Notes under the pieces: generated by a model | The model's database searches: none | What the model saw: only the letters and a program-made list of their open reading frames with translations | What the model was told of the DNA's origin: nothing | In this document: piece by piece, positions 19,847 through 29,108 of the stretch | How the letters are laid out: the number at the start of each line of letters is the position of its first letter | How positions within the stretch are numbered: position 1 is the stretch's first letter | DNA from: Chrysogorgia sp. JL179-B06 | Taxonomy: Eukaryota > Cnidaria > Anthozoa > Scleralcyonacea > Chrysogorgiidae | Assembly: GCA_035772405.1 (NCBI GenBank) | Contig: JAYKKM010000382.1 | Coordinates: 606,001-670,000 of the forward strand | Direction: 5' to 3' | DNA: 64,000 nucleotides | Made by a program: the position numbers and the translations under genes

Positions 19847-20569
19847 ATGACCACACTTCAACTACTCGACTTTGACAGTCATCAAATCACAACGGTTATG
19901 AGCAACGGTGATGCGTGGTGCAAAGCGAAAGACGTCGCAAGCGCTATAGGTTACGCTCAACCAAAAGATGCAGTACGTGACCACGTTGAGTCTGACTGTA
20001 AAATAAAAGGTGGTGATTTGACACCTATGTTGAGGTCAAGCCCACAGGCTCTATTTATCAACGAACTTGGGGTCTACTCATTGGCGTTCTCAAGTAAAAT
20101 GGAACGTGCGAAACAGCTTGGAAAGTGGATGCACTCAGAAGTCTTACCAAGCATTAGAAAGGGTGTAGCTGACGTCGGTCTCAAACACAACCAGTTCAAG
20201 ATGATCACTGAGTTCGATCTTCACACGAAAGTCGTTGATTTTCTTAGGAAACACTATCCAGAAGCTATTTTGATAGCTGGGCTTGGTGAAAATCAAGACA
20301 CTTCAAGTAAAAGAATAAACTCGTGGAAAAAAGGTTGCCAACGTGGAACGCCTGATTTGATTATTGCTAATGCAAACCGACAGCATAGCGGGCTTGTGAT
20401 TGAGTTCAAGAACCCAGGTGGTACAGGTAAGACATCCAAAGAGCAAGACTCTCTGTTGCTTAGGTATAAATCTGCTGGATATCTAACGTTGTTGTGTGAC
20501 TCATACGACGACGCTATTACCACAATAATAAAATACTTCAATGCTTCCCAGTGTGTTCGTAAATTTTAA
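19847..20569 (+). CDS. BRO-N domain fused to a VRR-NUC/PD-(D/E)XK-type nuclease
   Basis: 240 residues from the ATG at 19,847; the upstream part of the open frame overlaps the previous gene out of frame. Residues 1-107 are a BRO-N domain (WCKAKDVASAIGYAQPKDAV, INELGVYSLAFSSKMERAKQ, KWMHSEVLPSIRKG), a DNA-binding module common in baculoviruses, other large DNA viruses and phages. Residues about 120-232 resemble VRR-NUC-type nucleases: D170 in GTPDLII, E186-x-K188 in VIEFKN, and a Q at 200 in KTSKEQ give the PD-(D/E)XK pattern. The product should bind and cut DNA, perhaps in genome processing or host interaction. All visible catalytic residues are present. Converges with the thymidine kinase gene (128 bp between stops). 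Confidence 0.85.
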   Translation: MTTLQLLDFDSHQITTVMSNGDAWCKAKDVASAIGYAQPKDAVRDHVESDCKIKGGDLTPMLRSSPQALFINELGVYSLAFSSKMERAKQLGKWMHSEVLPSIRKGVADVGLKHNQFKMITEFDLHTKVVDFLRKHYPEAILIAGLGENQDTSSKRINSWKKGCQRGTPDLIIANANRQHSGLVIEFKNPGGTGKTSKEQDSLLLRYKSAGYLTLLCDSYDDAITTIIKYFNASQCVRKF

Positions 20570-20697
20570 AAGTAAAACGACGTACGCACTGTGTGACATT
20601 ACTGGCTTCAATGCTTCTAATGTTCTCTCTATGACATTGGGCGCTTCATGTGTCCAATGTTTAAATTTAAAAAAAGTGAGACGTATTGAGAACGTCC

Positions 20698-21273
20698 TTA
20701 ATTTTGTGTTGAAAGGTGATGGCGTCTGCACACCGCACGGTATTGCTCAGCACCACCAACAAACGATGGTGCTGGATTGTGTCTCCAACTGAATGGCGCT
20801 TCAACAGTTGTTCCGTAAGTGTCGCGACAAACGGCGCAATACGCTTTTAGAAAGGTGATGTCGTCTGCTACTGAGAACAACGTGTCGAGCTCACCAAGTC
20901 TTTTTAAGTGCTCCGTTGTTATGAGACCACAAATAATGACGTGAATGCCAGCTTTAACGTAGTCGCGAATGACTGGAAGTAAGTCAGGGTACCAATGACC
21001 CTCATCAATACCAATGGCATCGATGTCAGTCAATTCATCGCAACTTGGAAGGTTGGTGATTAGCTTTGCAGGTAAACAGTCTGACCCGACGACAATGGTC
21101 TGACGGTGCGTGGAGAACGCGTGGTTAGTTCGTCGGGTGTCACCTGCGTTGTTCATGTAAAGGACTTTGAGCCCTGATTTACTTAACGCGACTAACCTAC
21201 GAAGAGTCTCTGTCGTTTTTCCTGCAAACATGGGACCAATCACGATTTCTAGTTTACCAACTTTCTCTGTCAT
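20698..21273 (-). CDS. Type II thymidine kinase
   Basis: 191 residues, the normal size of type II (TK1-like, homotetrameric) thymidine kinases. Walker A is GPMFAGKTTE (residues 13-22), the Walker B/magnesium segment is AIGIDEGHWYPD (D90, E91), and a zinc site is visible as C146-x2-C149 and C182-x2-H185. The lasso region around EAPFSWRHN holds the substrate pocket. It phosphorylates thymidine to dTMP with ATP in the cytoplasm and would raise dTTP supply for element replication in non-dividing cells. The frame is open and the key residues are kept. Thymidine kinase is not a core Polinton gene, so this is probably an acquired accessory gene. Confidence 0.9.
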   Translation of the reverse strand: MTEKVGKLEIVIGPMFAGKTTETLRRLVALSKSGLKVLYMNNAGDTRRTNHAFSTHRQTIVVGSDCLPAKLITNLPSCDELTDIDAIGIDEGHWYPDLLPVIRDYVKAGIHVIICGLITTEHLKRLGELDTLFSVADDITFLKAYCAVCRDTYGTTVEAPFSWRHNPAPSFVGGAEQYRAVCRRHHLSTQN

Positions 21274-21350
21274 GGTTACTGTGCCCTCAGAAATTTTTAA
21301 TCAATTTACTGTGAGATCAGCTCTTCTCATGGTTACTCTAAGAAACGTTT

Positions 21351-22064
21351 TCACTGACGTGTTGGTAACCATTGTACAACGTTGAGTAGTTGACGTTGTT
21401 CTAAGTTCTCAAGATGAGACCTTGAGTTTTCGTGTCTCGCTCTACACAGTGGGTTGTTGCTGACCACGTCGCATGGATGACACGTGTAAATTGTACCACC
21501 GTCTGCGACTGTCACGTGTGGGTCTGTGGTCAAGTGATCGTCGATGTCGTCTGCGCTCATCACCACATGACACCGTTCACAGATATTAACGTCGTGGTCT
21601 TCAGCGAGTTTTAACCACGCTTTGAGCTTGAGTGGTCTTGGTCTCCATAGAAGGCTTACGAAGAATATTTCAAGATAGTCACCGAGTAGCGTAGCGGTGG
21701 ACACACAAGGGTCACGTAAGTAGTCGTTGCCTGCTAACACAATGTGTTTGAACGGTAAGTAACTCTTCACAGGAATCTCACCAACTAACTCGTTAATCAG
21801 GGTGTTGGCTCTAGTCTCTTCAAGAAGGGTCCAAGCATTGTGAAGTCTCATGGTAGTGCTAAGTGAATAATAATTCGAATTGTCACTATTACCATCGCGC
21901 AGCTTGAAGACTGACGAATATCGTTTTAAGATGTCGGGTCCAGAGGCGTCTTGTGGGATAGACACAGATAGAACTTGCGATCTTCGCATCCGCCTTAGGA
22001 TTTCGTCGACCTCCGCTTCGGTAGCGTTAGAGTGAATCGCGTAAGTCTCAGCTTCAAGTGCCAT
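21351..22064 (-). CDS. Polinton gene of unknown function with Cys/His cluster
   Basis: 237 residues. The C-terminal third carries a possible zinc site: ICERCHVVMSADDIDDHLTT, then ADGGTIYTCHPCDVV and LCRARHENSRSH. The arrangement C-x2-C...H...C-x2-C...H is reminiscent of zinc ribbons or U1-like fingers. No family recognised. It lies 77 bp upstream of the thymidine kinase start in the same direction and is divergent from the gene at 22,183. Confidence 0.65.
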   Translation of the reverse strand: MALEAETYAIHSNATEAEVDEILRRMRRSQVLSVSIPQDASGPDILKRYSSVFKLRDGNSDNSNYYSLSTTMRLHNAWTLLEETRANTLINELVGEIPVKSYLPFKHIVLAGNDYLRDPCVSTATLLGDYLEIFFVSLLWRPRPLKLKAWLKLAEDHDVNICERCHVVMSADDIDDHLTTDPHVTVADGGTIYTCHPCDVVSNNPLCRARHENSRSHLENLEQRQLLNVVQWLPTRQ

Positions 22065-22182
22065 GATATACTATACTCTCTCAGAGAAAACATTGGGTGC
22101 GTTTAGTTTGGAGAACTGTGAGATACCTGTGAGGTCAACTGTGAGATACCTGTGAGTAAGATAACACGTGATAGTGTATTAG
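22065..22182. promoter_or_regulatory. Divergent intergenic region with a 20-bp direct repeat
   Basis: AACTGTGAGATACCTGTGAG occurs twice in near-tandem between about 22,118 and 22,158, upstream of the rightward block. A related TTTACTGTGAGATCAGC lies at about 21,305 just upstream of the thymidine kinase. A shared regulatory site is inferred. Confidence 0.35.
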
Positions 22183-22503
22183 ATGGCTGAAGACTCACAG
22201 ACGGCTGTTGACACCAAGATCACAGCTGAGGTGAAGAGTGTTAAGATAAAGGACCCAAGGCGTGTTGCCGCTGGTAAAAAGTTGGCTGAGATATCGAAAG
22301 CTGCGAAAGAAAAGAAAATGCGTGAAATGATAGTCAACGAAGAGCAGAGTAGTGAGTGGGGCTATGGTTATATTGTTGGGACACTTGGTGTTATCATTGC
22401 TGCTGCTTCGCTAGGTACACAATTAGCAGTAAAAAAGAAACACCCGCGAGCACTGCAGCAGCACCCGCGTCAGAAAGTCATAGAACTTGTCGCCCAACAT
22501 TAG
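22183..22503 (+). CDS. Small basic membrane protein of the Polinton
   Basis: 106 residues. A basic segment (VKIKDPRRVAAGKKLAEISK then AAKEKKMREM) precedes one hydrophobic stretch (GYIVGTLGVIIAAASLGTQL), followed by a Lys/His-rich tail. The KDP-RRVAAGKK phrase is one I associate with short uncharacterised Polinton proteins in cnidarians. Probably a single-pass membrane protein with basic flanks, possibly in the virion. First gene of the right-hand block. Confidence 0.65.
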   Translation: MAEDSQTAVDTKITAEVKSVKIKDPRRVAAGKKLAEISKAAKEKKMREMIVNEEQSSEWGYGYIVGTLGVIIAAASLGTQLAVKKKHPRALQQHPRQKVIELVAQH

Positions 22504-22542
22504 ACACACTTGATTCTTGAACAAAACACACGACAATGTATA

Positions 22543-22782
22543 TATGGCTGCGATCGATCGAAAAGAACTCATGAACGAATTGTACGACGCGCTATACTTG
22601 TTACGACTGGTGCTGTGGTGGTGAGTATGATTTCGAAAAAGGCTTTGGGAGAACCATTGGGAACACCAGAGACTGTGAAAGGCACAGTGAAACTTGCTGC
22701 AGCCGTTGGTGCGGGAACGTTGTTAGTAAAATGGATGCAATCGAAAAAGTGGATACCGACAGATCCATTCAAATCAACGTAA
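22543..22782 (+). pseudogene. Small Polinton membrane protein, apparently frameshifted
   Basis: An ATG at 22,543 opens a 26-codon frame starting MAAIDRKELMNELY. The long open frame in this interval is a different one with no usable upstream ATG; it carries hydrophobic segments (AILVTTGAVVVSMISKK, KLAAAVGAGTLLVKWM) and ends WIPTDPFKST. The start and the body are thus in different frames, which suggests a one-base indel near 22,580. The stop is 4 bp before the next ATG. Alternatively translation starts at the internal Met of VVVSMISKK, giving a shorter intact protein. Confidence 0.5.
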
Positions 22783-22786
22783 GTTA

Positions 22787-23206
22787 ATGGTGAGTGTTGT
22801 AGCCGGAGGGATTTTTAATGCAGTGGCTTTTGCAGGCGCTGGCTTTATATTTTCGAAGTTTAACCACACAGGCTATGAAGCTGAGATGAAGAGACACAAC
22901 CATGCGTTGGAGCAACTAGCCAGCGCGAAAGAAATGTGTTTTGAAAACGAAGTCGCTAAAAAAGATAAGATTCAGCGTCTACGGCAACGGGTCTCAGACG
23001 CTAACGCTGACATCAATGACACAAACCACGCGTTGGAAGAACTTAGAAGCGTAATGACCATTCACTACAGCGGACGAGTATTCACTGAGAGCCCGAAGAT
23101 TGCGGATTACTACCAACCGAGTGCGGAAATGAAGGAATATCAATTGTTGTTTGTTGGCGCGTTAGGTTTGGGTAGTGGAATAGTAGCGTGGTCACTCACT
23201 CGATGA
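22787..23206 (+). CDS. Polinton membrane protein with two hydrophobic ends and a coiled coil
   Basis: 139 residues. An N-terminal hydrophobic stretch (SVVAGGIFNAVAFAGAGFIF) is followed by a charged helical region of about 70 residues (RHNHALEQLASAKEMCFENE, KIQRLRQRVSDANADINDTN) likely to form a coiled coil. A second hydrophobic segment closes the protein (LLFVGALGLGSGIVAWSLTR). Short proteins with this layout recur next to Polinton genes in cnidarian DNA as I remember them; no function is known. The frame is intact. Confidence 0.7.
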   Translation: MVSVVAGGIFNAVAFAGAGFIFSKFNHTGYEAEMKRHNHALEQLASAKEMCFENEVAKKDKIQRLRQRVSDANADINDTNHALEELRSVMTIHYSGRVFTESPKIADYYQPSAEMKEYQLLFVGALGLGSGIVAWSLTR

Positions 23207-23231
23207 AAAAAATGTTCACCTAGTATAAGTG

Positions 23232-23813
23232 ATGGACAAACTTATGAAGCAGATGAGTTACGGTTACACAATTGATGAGGTTGCGAATGAAACACAAATT
23301 GAGTGTGGAGGTATCTTCAGGCTTTACTACTGCTCGGATTGCAATGTTGTGAAAAACACAACCGAGTGCGGTGGGTACGCATGTCCAAAGTGTGGTGACA
23401 TCGAATGGGGTTACGTTCAGAGTTATAGTGACATGAGACTCACACGACCAAAAAGCGTTCACAAGCGGTCTTGGTGGATGGGAAGGAGACTACGGAACGT
23501 TGTGAAGTTCGAGCACCTCGAGTCAATAAAAGAAGACTTCTTGAAAGTTGTCAATGTGTTGTACTCATGCAATTTGATAAAGGGTAGAAACGTCAGCAGA
23601 TATGGATACTACATTATTAGGTTGTGTCATAGAAGGCAAGTCGAGACACTTGAGAAGATGTCAGACCTCAAAGACGGAAAGGTGAAAGAGAAGTTTGACG
23701 ACAATTTGTTTGGGGTGGTGTACCCAAAGCTGGGATGGTGTGAAAGTAGCGATCATTATTACAACGAGTGGGTTAAGAAAAAAAACAAGTGTAGTATAAG
23801 TATAAGCCAATGA
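23232..23813 (+). CDS. Zinc-ribbon protein overlapping the DNA polymerase gene
   Basis: 193 residues from the ATG at 23,232. A C-x2-C...C-x2-C pair (YYCSDCNVVKNTTECGGYAC followed by PKCGDIEWGY) forms a clear zinc ribbon at about residues 32-57. The rest is basic and aromatic, with no enzyme motif. Zinc-ribbon proteins near viral replication genes are often transcription factors (such as the VLTF3 type), but I cannot show that here. Its stop overlaps the polymerase start (ATGA at 23,810), implying coupled expression. Confidence 0.65.
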   Translation: MDKLMKQMSYGYTIDEVANETQIECGGIFRLYYCSDCNVVKNTTECGGYACPKCGDIEWGYVQSYSDMRLTRPKSVHKRSWWMGRRLRNVVKFEHLESIKEDFLKVVNVLYSCNLIKGRNVSRYGYYIIRLCHRRQVETLEKMSDLKDGKVKEKFDDNLFGVVYPKLGWCESSDHYYNEWVKKKNKCSISISQ

Positions 23814-26800
23814 GTCGGACTGTGAAAAACCCACTGACAAAAAGACGAGTCGAGGTTGGTGGGCGGGCGTACAAGAAACTTGTTAGAACTGGCGCGATTC
23901 GCTCTAGCTACACAAATGCAGCCGTTGTAAACCTACTAACAGATAGAGCAGCCAACGCTCACGGCTTTTTTAGAGACCAAGAGGAACGACCCACAGTCGA
24001 AGACCATAGTGACGCACCGTCGACGTATCTGTTGGATCGAGCACTGAGAGGATTCACAAGGTCTTATGGAATTGAAGTAATTGACGCCGGAGACATCAAC
24101 CAACTAAACGCAACTAGAAGCGCCGTCACTAGCCTTTTGAGACGTGAGTTGGGTGAGACTAACGGAATGAAAGTGGTAGAGACAGTTAAGATCACTTTTG
24201 AGAAAGTCCTAGAGCGTGATAAGACCACATATAAAACTGCCTACTTTAACAGCAAAACGTTCGTCGTCATTAACGAGCACGATATTGAGGGTGTCGCCAA
24301 TCGTGGATCGGAGCAGATTTTGACGCGGATAGCTGGGTGGTTATCTGAGGGGTCTGGATGGACTATCGACAAGGTGGATGCGCACTACGTCAATATCGCT
24401 ATTTATAGACCTTTGAATGGGAGTAGTTACATTGCGTTGCCAAAGTTACTGCGCAATAGTAAGAAGGGTTTGATAAACGTGAATAACGGGGATGACAACG
24501 AGTGCTTTAGATGGTGTCACCTAGCACATAAGTTTCCTGTTGGAAAAAAACTCTGATAGAACGTCGAAGTACGCCTGAATTACGACGGAATTGACTTCCC
24601 AGTCGCACTCAAAGATTACAACAAGATCGAAAAGGCTAACGATATTAGTATTAACGTCTTTGGGTACGAAAATAAGCAGCCATTCCCTGTGTACGTTTCT
24701 AAGGAGGTGTACCCTGACCACATGGACTTGTTGTTGATAACTAATGGTGAGGGCAACAAGCACTATGTGTATATTCGTGATTTCAACAAATTCATGTATC
24801 GTCAGACAGAGCATAAGGCAAGAAAGCACTTTTGTAGGTATTGCCTGCAGTGTTTTAGTCGTGCGGACGTGCTTGAACGTCATATGGAAGTATGTTTGGT
24901 CATCAATGGGAAGCAAGCTATTAAAATGCCGCAAAAAGGTACAAAAGTGAAATACGAGAATTACAGTAGACAATTAAATGTGCCATTTGTGGTGTACGCA
25001 GACTTCGAGGCTATCACACAGAAGGTGTGCACAGCGACACCACCAAGTGAGTGTAGCTACACAAACGCTTATCAGAGACACGTTGACTGTGGTTATGGGT
25101 ATAAACTGGTTTGTTGCTACGACAACGAGTATAGTAAGCCAGTGAAAGTGTACCGTGGTGAAAATGCAGTCAACAAGTTCATTGGGGAGATGTTAGAAAT
25201 TGTTGAATATTGTAAAGAGACATCTGAGAGTCACTTTAACAAAGAGATGATACTAACTGATGCCGATAAGAAGGACTTCGATGAGGCTAAAAGTTGTCAT
25301 ATTTGCAGTGTTTGAGTACATTAGCGCTGACGTTAGAGTGAGAGACCACTGTCATGTCTCAGGTAAGTACAGAGGGTCTGCACATCGCGACTGTAACGTG
25401 AACTTTAGACTGACTGATAAAATTCCTGTGATCTTTCATAACTTACGCGGTTACGATAGCCATTTCATTATGCAGGAGATTGGCAAGTTTGGTCAAGACA
25501 TAAATGTGATACCGAACAACATGGAGAAGTACATGGCGTTCATGCTTGGAAAAAACTTAGTATTCTTGGACAGCTTTCAATTCATGGGCTCGAGTCTAGA
25601 CAACTTGGTGAAGAACCTACCAAGAGACGCTTTCAAATACACGTCAGAAGTGTTTCACGACGAGGGGTTGGCACTTATGACAAGAAAGGGGGTCTATCCT
25701 TATGATTATATGGACTCCTTTGATAAATTCGATGAACGCGAGCTACCCTCCAAAAAGGACTTTTACAGCATTCTGAATGACGAACACATTACGGGAGAAA
25801 TGTTTGAGCGCGCTTGCGACGTGTGGGACTACTTCAACGTTGAAAATATGGGTGGGTATCACGATCTGTATTTGAAAAGTGATGTGCTCTTGCTTGCTGA
25901 CGTTTTCGAGAACTTTAGGAAGACATGTCATCGCGAGTATAAATTAGACCCGTGTCATTATTTTACATCGCCCGGATTGGCTTGGGACGCGATGTTGAAG
26001 ATGACTGGTGTGGAACTTGATTTGTTGTCCGACATTGACATGTTTCAGTTTGTGGAGTTGGGAATGCGTGGTGGTGTGAGCTACATATGCAACAGACATG
26101 GCGTGGCAAATAATAAATACATGAAGGGGTACGACAAAGCGCAAGAGTCGAAGTATTTGATGTACCTTGATGCCAACAATTTGTATGGATGGGCAATGAG
26201 CCAAAGTCTTCCCACGGGTGGTTTTAAATGGTTGACTAAGAAAGAAATAAAAAAAGGTGAACTTGCGTGGCTATCACAACAACAGTAAAAAAGGCTTACT
26301 ACTCGAAGTCGACTTAGAATACCCAGACAATTTGCATGACTTACATAACGACTACCCGTTGGCTCCTGAGAGGATGGAAATAACTGTTGACATGTTGTCG
26401 GGGTACTGCACGAAAATCAAAAATAAGTTTAATGTGAGTGTTGGTGGTGTGAAGAAGCTGGTGACTAACTTGATGGACAAAGAAAAGTACGTGTGTCATT
26501 ATAGAAATCTGCAGTTGTACATGGATCTTGGATTGAAAATCAAAAAGGTTCATAGAGTCCTACAATTTGATCAGTCCAAGTGGCTGGGCAAGTACATCGA
26601 CTTTAACACAGTCAAAAGAACTGCGGCTAAGAACGCTTTCAAGAAGGATTTCTTCAAGTTGATGAACAACAGCGTGTTTGGGAAAACAATGGAAAACTTG
26701 AGGAAGCGTGTGGACGTAAGATTAGTGACCACTGCGAAGAAATTAAAAAATCTTGTCTAAAAGCAGACGTTTGTGTCTTGCAAGATATTTAGCGAGAACT

Positions 26801-27459
26801 TAGTTGCTGTCCATAAAGTTAAAGAAACGCTGACACTAAATCGACCCGCATATGTGGGTATGTGCATACTAGACTTGAGCAAAACGTTGATGTATGACTT
26901 CCACTACAACTATATCATGAAAAAGTACTCTAGCGACACCTGCAGATTACACTTCACCGACACTGACAGTCTGCTGTACACAATCAAAACCGACGACGTC
27001 TATTCTGACTTCATGGAGGAGCGCGAAAAGTTTGACAATAGCGATTATCCTGCAGACAACCCATTCGCTTTCAAAGAGAACAAGAAAGTCATTGGCAAGA
27101 TGAAAGACGAGTGCGCTGGAACACCAATTATCGAGTTTGTTGGGTTGCGCAGCAAGATGTACAGTTATCTGAAAGAGGATGGAGGTGGTGGGAAAACTGC
27201 TAAAGGTATCAGAAAGAATATAATTAAAAAGGTAATAAAACACGAAGATTATAGAAGTGTGCTATTTGAGCAGAAACAATCGCGGCACACAATGAAGACC
27301 ATTAGAAGTGTCAAGCATCAGCTTGGTAGTTACGAAATTAATAAAGTGTCGCTATCCTGTTTTGATGATAAACGATACCTTTTAGAAAATGGTATTGACT
27401 CCTACGCGTATGGTCACAAAAACATCGTAGTGAGAGACACGCCCACTGACACGTCTTAG
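23810..27459 (+). pseudogene. Protein-primed family B DNA polymerase (Polinton PolB), multiply disrupted
   Basis: About 1,200 codons, usual for Polinton polymerases. Visible blocks: Exo I YADFEA (about 24,995), Exo II NLRGYDSHF (about 25,440), an Exo III-like YLKSDVLLLADV (about 25,865), motif A DANNLYGWAMS (about 26,170), motif B KLMNNSVFGK (about 26,660) and motif C FTDTDSLLY (about 26,953). A C2H2-like finger (FCRYCLQCFSRADVLERHME) and a DHCHVSGKYRGSAHRDC knuckle lie before or beside the exonuclease. Lesions: adjacent TGA TAG at 24,554-24,559 next to an A run; a frameshift near 25,300; another near 26,270; an in-frame TAA at 26,758-26,760. The N-terminal 248 codons are open. It would copy the element from a terminal protein, but as read it cannot give full-length enzyme. 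Some lesions could be sequencing errors. Confidence 0.88.
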
Positions 27460-27477
27460 ACACTGCGACGTAACTCC

Positions 27478-27724
27478 CATAAGGTTGTTTTCTCACTGAC
27501 TCACTAATCAACAAATTCGCTATAGAGAACCCTGACGAACTAAATGACGAGCTGCAAAAAGACTCGCTACTAAAGAAAGACGTCGAAAGCATTGTCGCGG
27601 TTGTGACACCGTACGTGCCTTTCTTGGGTTTGTTGTCAGGAGAAATCACAACGTCGAAATATGTGTACGATCACCATTTTAGAAGTGAGACGACAAACAC
27701 TGAAAATAGTGAGCGAACGGACTA
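27478..27724 (+). pseudogene. Open remnant downstream of PolB, unknown
   Basis: An open stretch of about 80 codons without a start reads GCFLTDSLINKFAIENPDEL and SLLKKDVESIVAVVTPYVPF and ends SENTERTD-like acidic text before a stop at 27,722. The amino-acid use looks coding and matches the Polinton style. It follows the polymerase directly and probably has lost its start or been frameshifted. Confidence 0.4.
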
Positions 27725-27739
27725 ATCAATTATTAACAG

Positions 27740-28325
27740 GTGGCAATAATCTAATTTGTATAACGGGTGGCAATTTTATCACGCGTGAGACACTTCTACG
27801 ATACATAAATTTGTAAAAGCGTTGAAACGACTATTTTTCTAAATGTGGTTTGACATAAATTTGTGAAAGTGTTGAAACGATTATTTTCCTAGATTTAGTT
27901 TGACATAAATTTGTGAAAATGTTGAGACGACTATTTTCCTAAATGTAGTTTGACATAAATTTGTGAAAGTGTTGAAACGACTATTTTCCTAAATTTGTGA
28001 AATTGCTGAAACGACACTCTAGATTTTCCTAAATGTAGTTTGACATAAATTTGTGAAAGTGTTGAAACGGCTATTTTCCTAAATTTGCGAAAGTGCTGAA
28101 ACGACACTCTAGATTTTCCTAAATGTAGTTTGACATAAATTTGTGAAAGTGTTGAAACGGCTATTTCCCTAAATGTGGTTTTACGTAAATTTGTGAAAGT
28201 GCTGAAGCGATACTCTAGATTTTCCTAAATGTAGTTTGACATAAATTTGTGAAAGTGTTGAAATGAACTGACACCGACTTGCGATTTGGTACAAATTTGA
28301 CACTGTTTCGCGACTCTCGCGCGCG
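27740..28325 (+). repeat. Tandem repeats, unit about 50-90 bp, right flank of the Polinton
   Basis: GTTTGACATAAATTTGTGAA followed by AGTGTTGAAACGACTATTTTCC is repeated at least seven times with small variants; some units add ACACTCTAGATTTTCC. The same phrase, TAGTTTGACATAAATTTGTG, resumes at about 38,738, on the other side of the inserted CACTA element. Confidence 0.8.
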
Positions 28326-28349
28326 TACACTAGAAACCCAGCCGTGTTG

Positions 28350-28690
28350 CTAGCGTGTTGTTATAACACGTCAACGTGTTATAAAAACACGGTGACGTGT
28401 TGCGAAAACTGGTCCTAGAGGAATCAAAACACACTAGTGTGTTGTTTTTTCTTCAGACATGTTGTAAGAACACGTCAAAGTTGGAGCTAGTTGAGCTAGT
28501 GTGTTATAACAACACACTGAATTTAAACAACACGTCAACGACTAGTAAGAACACGTCAAAAAATAGGCAGAAGTGTGTTAGAACAGCAGTAAAACACGTC
28601 AACGTGTTAAATGAAAGTCTCGCGCGACAAGAACACGCCAGATTGTTATTACTGAATAACACCCTACCGTGTTAGAAAGACACGCTGCTC
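28350..28690 (+). repeat. Left subterminal palindromic array of the CACTA-like element
   Basis: Repeated words such as AACACGTCAACGTGTTATAA and GTGTGTTGTT/AACACACTAG in both orientations. Candidate transposase-binding repeats by analogy with EnSpm. Confidence 0.7.
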
Positions 28691-28699
28691 TGTTAGTGA

Positions 28700-29108
28700 C
28701 GTATTAAAAACCGTAATATCACGCCACTTTTTTAAGTCCAAAGTCTGGCCAGATGAGGAGTGTTTTTTTTTTATCTCGAGAAAAGTATTTTTGCGAAAAT
28801 GACAGTAAATTATAATGTTTTCTAACGAAATTGAATATCCGGAGAGGAAATATTTCACTATACCCAGTACCAGGCAGAGCTATTGAAGAGATGTTTGCCA
28901 GGGTAAGTGAAATTTATATCGATTTAACGGTTTGCTAAAATTCACTGTGTTTTTCTGCAGTTCCGTAATTCAAAAACCTCGTGATACTGTATCAACAAAT
29001 ATAACCATGTTTTTATTTGTTTAACTGTTAGAAAGACCATGTGATAAGGCTGGTCAGTCAAGTAGAAATCGATATTGAAAGACGACTGTTTGGTAGCAGC
29101 AACTGCAA
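28700..29108. other. AT-rich spacer inside the CACTA-like element
   Basis: No gene or RNA recognised between the subterminal array and the first large inverted repeat. Confidence 0.45.

Larger units (their letters stand above)
13924..28327. mobile_element. Polinton/Maverick virus-like element, left end truncated by a CACTA terminus
   Basis: A compact block of about 17 genes contains the two defining Polinton genes: a retroviral-type integrase and a protein-primed family B DNA polymerase. It also has virus-like accessory genes (thymidine kinase, BRO-N protein, fibre-like protein, small membrane proteins). Genes are arranged as minus (13,988-17,001), plus (17,054-20,569), minus (20,698-22,064) and plus (22,183-27,725). 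The left end is cut by a CACTA-like terminus at 13,923. The right side enters a tandem-repeat region that is interrupted by a CACTA element and resumes near 38,697-38,780. Polinton terminal inverted repeats were not identified. Confidence 0.85.

Noticed and set aside
27740..28325. CRISPR-like array
   Set aside because: Unit and spacer are not separable: the units are contiguous tandem repeats with variants, in an animal genome next to a Polinton.
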